64,000 nt of DNA. Origin: Bathymodiolus brooksi (lineage: Eukaryota; Mollusca; Bivalvia; Mytilida; Modiolidae). Every line of letters begins with the position of its first letter. Within the stretch, counting starts at the first letter, position 1. Under the pieces are notes generated by a model, which was not told the DNA's origin, searched no databases, and was given only the letters and a program-made list of their open reading frames with translations. Below are positions 59,465 through 64,000 of this stretch, piece by piece. The position numbers and the translations under genes were made by a program. The stretch is from contig OY804579.1 of assembly GCA_963680875.1 (NCBI GenBank), positions 52,962,036-53,026,035 on the forward strand, written 5' to 3'.

Positions 59465-60374
59465 CAGGGCTCCCACTACTTTGAAACCAGAGGGAGAAGT
59501 GACTTCTCTTTCAGGTGCTGACAAAAGAGAAGTGAGAGACAACAGGGAGAAGTGGTGAGAGTCAAAATATTTCTCTAATTGTACCACTTTTCACATTTGC
59601 GGGGCATTATCGTGGCATTCGTATGTTATAATGTATTGTTATGCATTAAGGTATATTCAGTAGTTGTTTAATTCCTTGTTTTTTGTTAGCATATCATCTC
59701 TCTGATTTACATATGTCCTTATATTTGTTTTTTGTTTGTTTGTATTAAGTAAACCCTTTTCAGATTCTTTGTTTTGTCTTGCAGATGATAAAGGCACATA
59801 TAGTCAACTATTGTCCAATAAATCATAAAGAAATAAAATTGAATAATAAAATTTATTTCGACATCAGCATTGTTTCAAACAAGTCACACATAGATAAAAT
59901 GACAAAACATTAGATAAGATAAATATGCAAAAAAAAAAAACCACAAGCTGTGAAATCGCTAATTATTTAATCAAATTTTAATAATTGTATATTATTTACA
60001 TTGCTTTTCTTTAATCACTGATTGATATTAATTAAGAAACTAATCATATCCACAAAGTTAACAATCCCTTTGGATAACCGCCATCAAACCCCAAATAAAT
60101 GAAATGAAATAATACCGACGTTATTTTCCCAGAGTACGGATCCGTAGTACAGTTTTTATATTCGTAGCTGTTTCGATTAAGTCCCTTTACAATGGCGGTT
60201 TGAAAAACGGAAATTTTGTAGTAAAAATATACCGATGTTTTACTGTCAAAAGTAGCAAAGCGACTTGGTAAAATTACAGGGCGACTTCCACTTCTCTTTT
60301 GGCACTAGTACAAAGCGAAGTGAGCAGCCACAAGGCGACTTCTTCGCCCGAATCGCCCTCCAACGTGAGCCCTG
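59465..60374. mobile_element. CAGGGCTC-ended element with 6-bp TSD, reverse copy
   Basis: 910 bp, flanked by ATATAA (59459-59464 and 60375-60380). Its sequence is largely the reverse complement of 48943-49860, from CAGGGCTCCCACTACTTTG to CAACGTGAGCCCTG. The high identity of the two copies suggests fairly recent movement. Confidence 0.92.
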
Positions 60375-60615
60375 ATATAAGATTCTTGCAGAAATGTCTT
60401 CTGGACTTGTCAAATTGAATTGCTACAAGTTTCCCTGCTATTGTTAGTTTATCTTAGTAATCAAATAGTACATTGTAGTGTATTTCATTGTAATGAGACT
60501 GGTTTAAGGAGGCATCAGTTTGATATTATAAGTAATCATCTACATAGTTGGAATTCCTGATCATTAGGAATCAATGTTCCAAACCTCTTTTCAATATTTT
60601 TTCTTCTTTTTTCAG

Positions 60616-60643
60616 ATAGAGAAGATCAATCCATCCTTTGCAC
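60616..60643 (+). CDS. Non-muscle myosin II heavy chain, 28-nt microexon
   Basis: Between TTTTTTCAG and GTAAGT, the 28 nt read in phase 1 as the end of Asp, then REDQSILC and the first two bases of Thr. DREDQSILCT is exactly the sequence that precedes the P-loop GESGAGKT in non-muscle and smooth-type myosin II; striated myosins read differently here (NRENQS). The P-loop exon is not within the remaining 3.4 kb, so the gene continues past the window. Confidence 0.95.
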
Positions 60644-61930
60644 GTAAGTATTATTAATTCATCATATGAATGAGTGGGTGAGATTTCATAGGTAACTACA
60701 GAAAGGCAGGTCTTTGGATCATTTGATGCCTTGATTATTTTTGCCTCATAGATACAGTCACAGAATAAAACAGACTCATTTTTTTTAAACATACCTATTT
60801 AAGAAAGCTATGAGAAACATTGGTAAATTAATTCCATAACCCCCAAACAAAGAGATGCCAATGTATTGTATTATTGAAGTAAAGGAGATAATTTAGTTTT
60901 TTTTCCTTTTTAGCACTTTTTCTGTTCTGGAGTTATGCACCATGATTTGTCAATAAATACCAATTTCTCAGGTTTCTGTTCCATAACATATAATTTGGAA
61001 TTAGTTTTTATTCTTTTATGATTCCAAAGTTATGCCCCATATATAGCCATAATTGAAAATATAAAATTATGGTTTCTGTGCATTAACTTTAGTTTACCTG
61101 AGTAGTAGTGTTATGAAATTTGTAATCCATAATACAAATTCAATTTTGGTTGTTTTACAGTTCTCAAGTTACCTGTCTGTTTGTTTGACCATGATGCAAA
61201 TTCAATTTTGGTTATGTCTTATATGGTTCTCAAGTTACCTGACTGTTTGTTTTAGCTTGAAGGTTTATTTTTCGTGTCTATTTGACACATTCTTCCAGTA
61301 TTATAATGGGGTTAATGCTTGGAAATATGTTGAGAAAATAGACCACATATAAATTGAAAAGAAATAAAATAGGAAAAAAATGTTGGTTTTTATATATTTG
61401 ACCTGTCTAGTAAAAAGTTCACCTTATATATATGTAGTGCTGACTTTCTATTTGGGTTCAGGTAAATATACATTGTTTATGTCAAAAGACAAGAGGTTGG
61501 AGTGTTTTATGATTGATATTAAAATAAAACATGGTTGACTTTATTATATTAAGTTGCTTTTGGCTGAATAGGAATACTTTAGACCCCCCCCCCCCCCCCC
61601 CCGACCATAAAGGTTATTGAACCTATAACCACCTGTAAAAGTGATAGCCTATATTCACTTAGATGATTAATAGATCTGTCCTGGTTGAGATATGAAGACA
61701 TGTGTTAATCAGGAAATATAAAAATAAAAGAGGTTTTTGTTGATATATTATAGTATTATTGTAATCCTGATGTGGATGACCAGGAAATTATAATGTACAT
61801 TTATAAGAAATATTGTTTGTAATCCCTGTGAGCTGTCTATTCCCCCTGACATCTATATTGATTTCCTGCTTGAGTAATGGTCTATGCAGTTTATAAAATA
61901 TGGAATTTATATGATGGGGAAAACATTCTA

Positions 61931-62107
61931 TGGTAGTCCCCCTCTTATAAGGCCACTCATCTGCAATGAAAAAATTGACCTTACAAGAGAGGTGGCCACT
62001 CTCAATTGGGGCAAATTTAGTAATATTTACTACTTCATTTCATTTGAAATCGGGCCTGATATGAAGGATGACCTTGTGGGAGGGGCCTTAAAAGAGAGGG
62101 GCTACTG
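61931..62107. mobile_element. TA-flanked MITE
   Basis: Ends TGGTAGTCCCCCTCTTATAA and AAAAGAGAGGGGCTACTG are inverted, next to TA on both sides. Inside, GGCCACTC and GTGGCCACTC motifs pair. Related fragment at 39918. Confidence 0.72.
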
Positions 62108-62526
62108 TACTTTTATGAAATCACAGTGTACATGTATGTGTACTGTTTAAACTTTACCATGATATGCTTGAAACCCACTAAAAGTACACTGTATGTCATT
62201 AAATTTGTTCCAAATGGTTATTTCCAATTTTATTGCCTTTGGATTTTTTTTTATATATAATATTTAACTCGGCTATTTTATTTTAACTGTTTCTCATAAA
62301 TAAACCCTGTTTACAAGAAGTTTTAAGTTAGTTAACTATGAATTACACCCATGATAATAATTCACAATTAAAAAAGTTACGTTAGGGATGACATAGCAGT
62401 TTATGAATGGCTGCATTATGAAGAAAAAAACTCTTAGGAGACTTCTGATTCCACTTGATCATTTACATTAACATGTTGTACAAAAGATCCTCAAAACAGT
62501 TTTCCTGCATTGTTCCCATCTCTGAC

Positions 62527-62728
62527 ATACAAGTTGTGAATTCAATTCATGCCTGTGGTGAGGTTGATGTATTACATACAACACTATGTCATAAAGTTTG
62601 TCAGTGACTTGTGACAAGTCACTGGTTTTCTCTGGTTACTCCGGTTTTCTTCCACCAATAAAACTGGTCATCATGATTGAATTGAAATTTTGTTGAAAGT
62701 GGCATTAAACACCAATGACTAACCATAC
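62527..62728 (+). mobile_element. 5'-truncated SINE (family A)
   Basis: Starts in the B-box region (GTTGTGAATTCAATTCATGC) and keeps GTCAGTGACTTGTGAC, CCACCAATAAAACTGGTC and TTTGTTGAAAGTGGCATTAA. Confidence 0.8.
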
Positions 62729-63046
62729 TCCTATCACTATTCACTACCATTAAATTCTGTTAATTATTTCTGATTGGAGGAAATATGAAAAAAAAATTGG
62801 TTTAGAGAAACCACATAGCCCTTGAACTGTAACTTTGCTGTAATTATTTATTGATAACCCTTTTTTTGTTGCAACTCTATATTCCAGTTCAACACGGCCA
62901 CTTTTTTGTGCCTGTCCCAAACCAGGACCTGGATTTTCAATACATATGGTGGTCTTTTTAATTTTTTAATGTTCAATGGTTTGAGGTGAAAGGCGATTGT
63001 TTGTTTTGTTGATATATTTGGGAATTGTTGCATTGGCCATACCTGT

Positions 63047-63188
63047 TTAAACTTTCTCTTCATTATTCAACATGACCGTCACAGAGTGTTAACAGCTGAA
63101 GCTGGGGTTAAAAGTTAAACTTTCTCTTCATTATTCAACATGGCCATCACAGAGTGTTAACAGCTGAAGCTGGGGGTAAAAGTTAAAA
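63047..63188 (+). repeat. 68-bp tandem duplication
   Basis: TTAAACTTTCTCTTCATTAT begins at 63047 and again at 63115; both copies contain CACAGAGTGTTAACAGCTGA with very few differences. Confidence 0.93.
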
Positions 63189-63635
63189 GTTTAAAAAAAT
63201 ATGCATATAAATTGTATGGTATATGAAATTCATGTTATATGGCTAGCGCTTCATACAAAAAATGTGCCTCGGTCCACACTTTTACACTCCTATAAAACTA
63301 CAAAAAATGCATTCAATTCTTATAATTACATTTAAATCACACCGAAATTTAATATAGTTGAATTTTTCGTTGTGAATTTTATTTGTGTTGGATTATTTCC
63401 TGTTGGAAATTGCTATGCCATTGATTGTTTACATCTGACGTCGTCATGGAGGCACGTGCAAGTTCGGGTTTGAGTTTTATTGGGATGTAAAACATCTCTT
63501 TTATAATCATATGACCACTTCATAACCAATCATATTGTAACATTTCAATGAAAAAACGGGAAGTAATGTAATTATGATTTATTAAATTTGAAGCCTGTGA
63601 TTTACAAAGAGATTTTTTTACATGATGCATGTGTA

Positions 63636-63787
63636 CAGCTAAACCTGTCTATGCAGTCACCTCTATTAAAAGGTCATCTTTTTCTTGTCCTGTCATAGAA
63701 AACTTCATATAAATTGAACCTCTTTTAAGAGGTCACCTGTCTTATAAGACCTTTGTTCCAAAGGTGACCTCTTATTACAGGTTAGAC
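63636..63787. mobile_element. TA-flanked MITE, family of 1840-1998
   Basis: CAGCTAAACCTGTCTATGCA at the left and ACAGGTTAGAC at the right, each next to TA. The interior CACCTCTATTAAAAGGTCAT and TTTTTCTTGTCCTGTCATAG is the reverse complement of the 1840 copy. Confidence 0.75.
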
Positions 63788-64000
63788 TATTTATTCCCTC
63801 ATTTAATTATTTGTTTGTATATAAGACTGAATCTCTTCATAAATCCCCCATTTTTGATTGATAGTAAATACAATATATGATTGTATCCTGTTACTTTGAT
63901 TGAAAATAAGGGCATGTCATGATTATACGTTTGTATGTACAATGTATCTGTAACACTTCTAATTATTTACCCACTAAGTACCCATTATTATCCTTATTTG

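Larger units (their letters stand above)
47852..60615 (+). other. Myosin intron 2 (12.8 kb)
   Basis: Donor GTAAAG and acceptor TTTCAG ending at 60615. It is unusually rich in CAG-ended elements and carries a 40-bp minisatellite. Stretches 49866-50660, 50704-51830, 52060-52470, 53190-53425 and 56000-59100 show no feature I recognise. A degenerate family-A SINE with a deleted middle lies at about 51838-52055. Confidence 0.92.
60644..64000 (+). other. Myosin intron 3, incomplete
   Basis: Begins with GTAAGT. No exon encoding GESGAGKT was found to the end of the window. It contains a poly-C run (61586-61602), MITEs, a SINE and a 68-bp duplication, listed separately; the rest is unremarkable AT-rich sequence. 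Confidence 0.85.

Overview
This is an AT-rich, repeat-dense stretch of an animal nuclear genome. Large introns, canonical GT-AG junctions, tRNA-derived SINEs and the mix of DNA transposons suggest a lophotrochozoan, most likely a bivalve mollusc. The species assignment is inference. No prokaryotic or organellar features were seen.

Two protein-coding genes lie in the same (+) orientation, and neither is complete. Gene 1 (about 2127 to 25155) is an invertebrate homologue of the vertebrate paralogues TCF20 and RAI1, which are nuclear chromatin proteins. A short 5' exon (2127-2218) is followed after an 11 kb intron by one very large exon (13215-16982). That exon holds the Q/N-rich N-terminus, a long charged disordered middle and the first half of an extended PHD (ePHD) finger. 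Exons 21769-21862 and 23090-23139 complete the finger. The C-terminus is encoded at 23880-23924, with an alternative ending possible at 25120-25155. Gene 2 starts at 40945 and is a non-muscle/smooth-type myosin II heavy chain. Its first three coding exons (40945-41298, 47695-47851, 60616-60643) encode the SH3-like N-terminal domain and the start of the motor, up to just before the P-loop. The rest lies beyond the window. The two genes would act separately (chromatin regulation and actomyosin contractility), but their adjacency matches a human paralogy pattern: MYH9 with TCF20 on chromosome 22 and MYH10 with RAI1 on chromosome 17.

The intergenic span (about 25.2-40.9 kb) has no recognisable host gene. 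It and the introns are filled with transposable elements, many with ends and target-site duplications (TSDs) readable from the sequence. These are: a SINE family with more than a dozen copies; a second SINE family; TA-flanked MITEs; a pogo/Tigger-like element; a 4.2 kb IS630/Tc1-type element with a frameshifted transposase and a 169-bp satellite array nested inside it; a decayed FLYWCH-MULE element; two hAT-like fold-back elements with perfect 8-bp TSDs; and a group of elements whose ends begin CAG and which have 5-6 bp TSDs, including a three-deep nest at 53.4-56.0 kb.

The observations most worth checking are the conserved gene linkage, a SINE whose TSD has duplicated a splice donor of gene 1, the alternative C-termini of gene 1, the triple transposon nest with an unoccupied paralogous site elsewhere in the window, and several long near-perfect palindromes inside introns.
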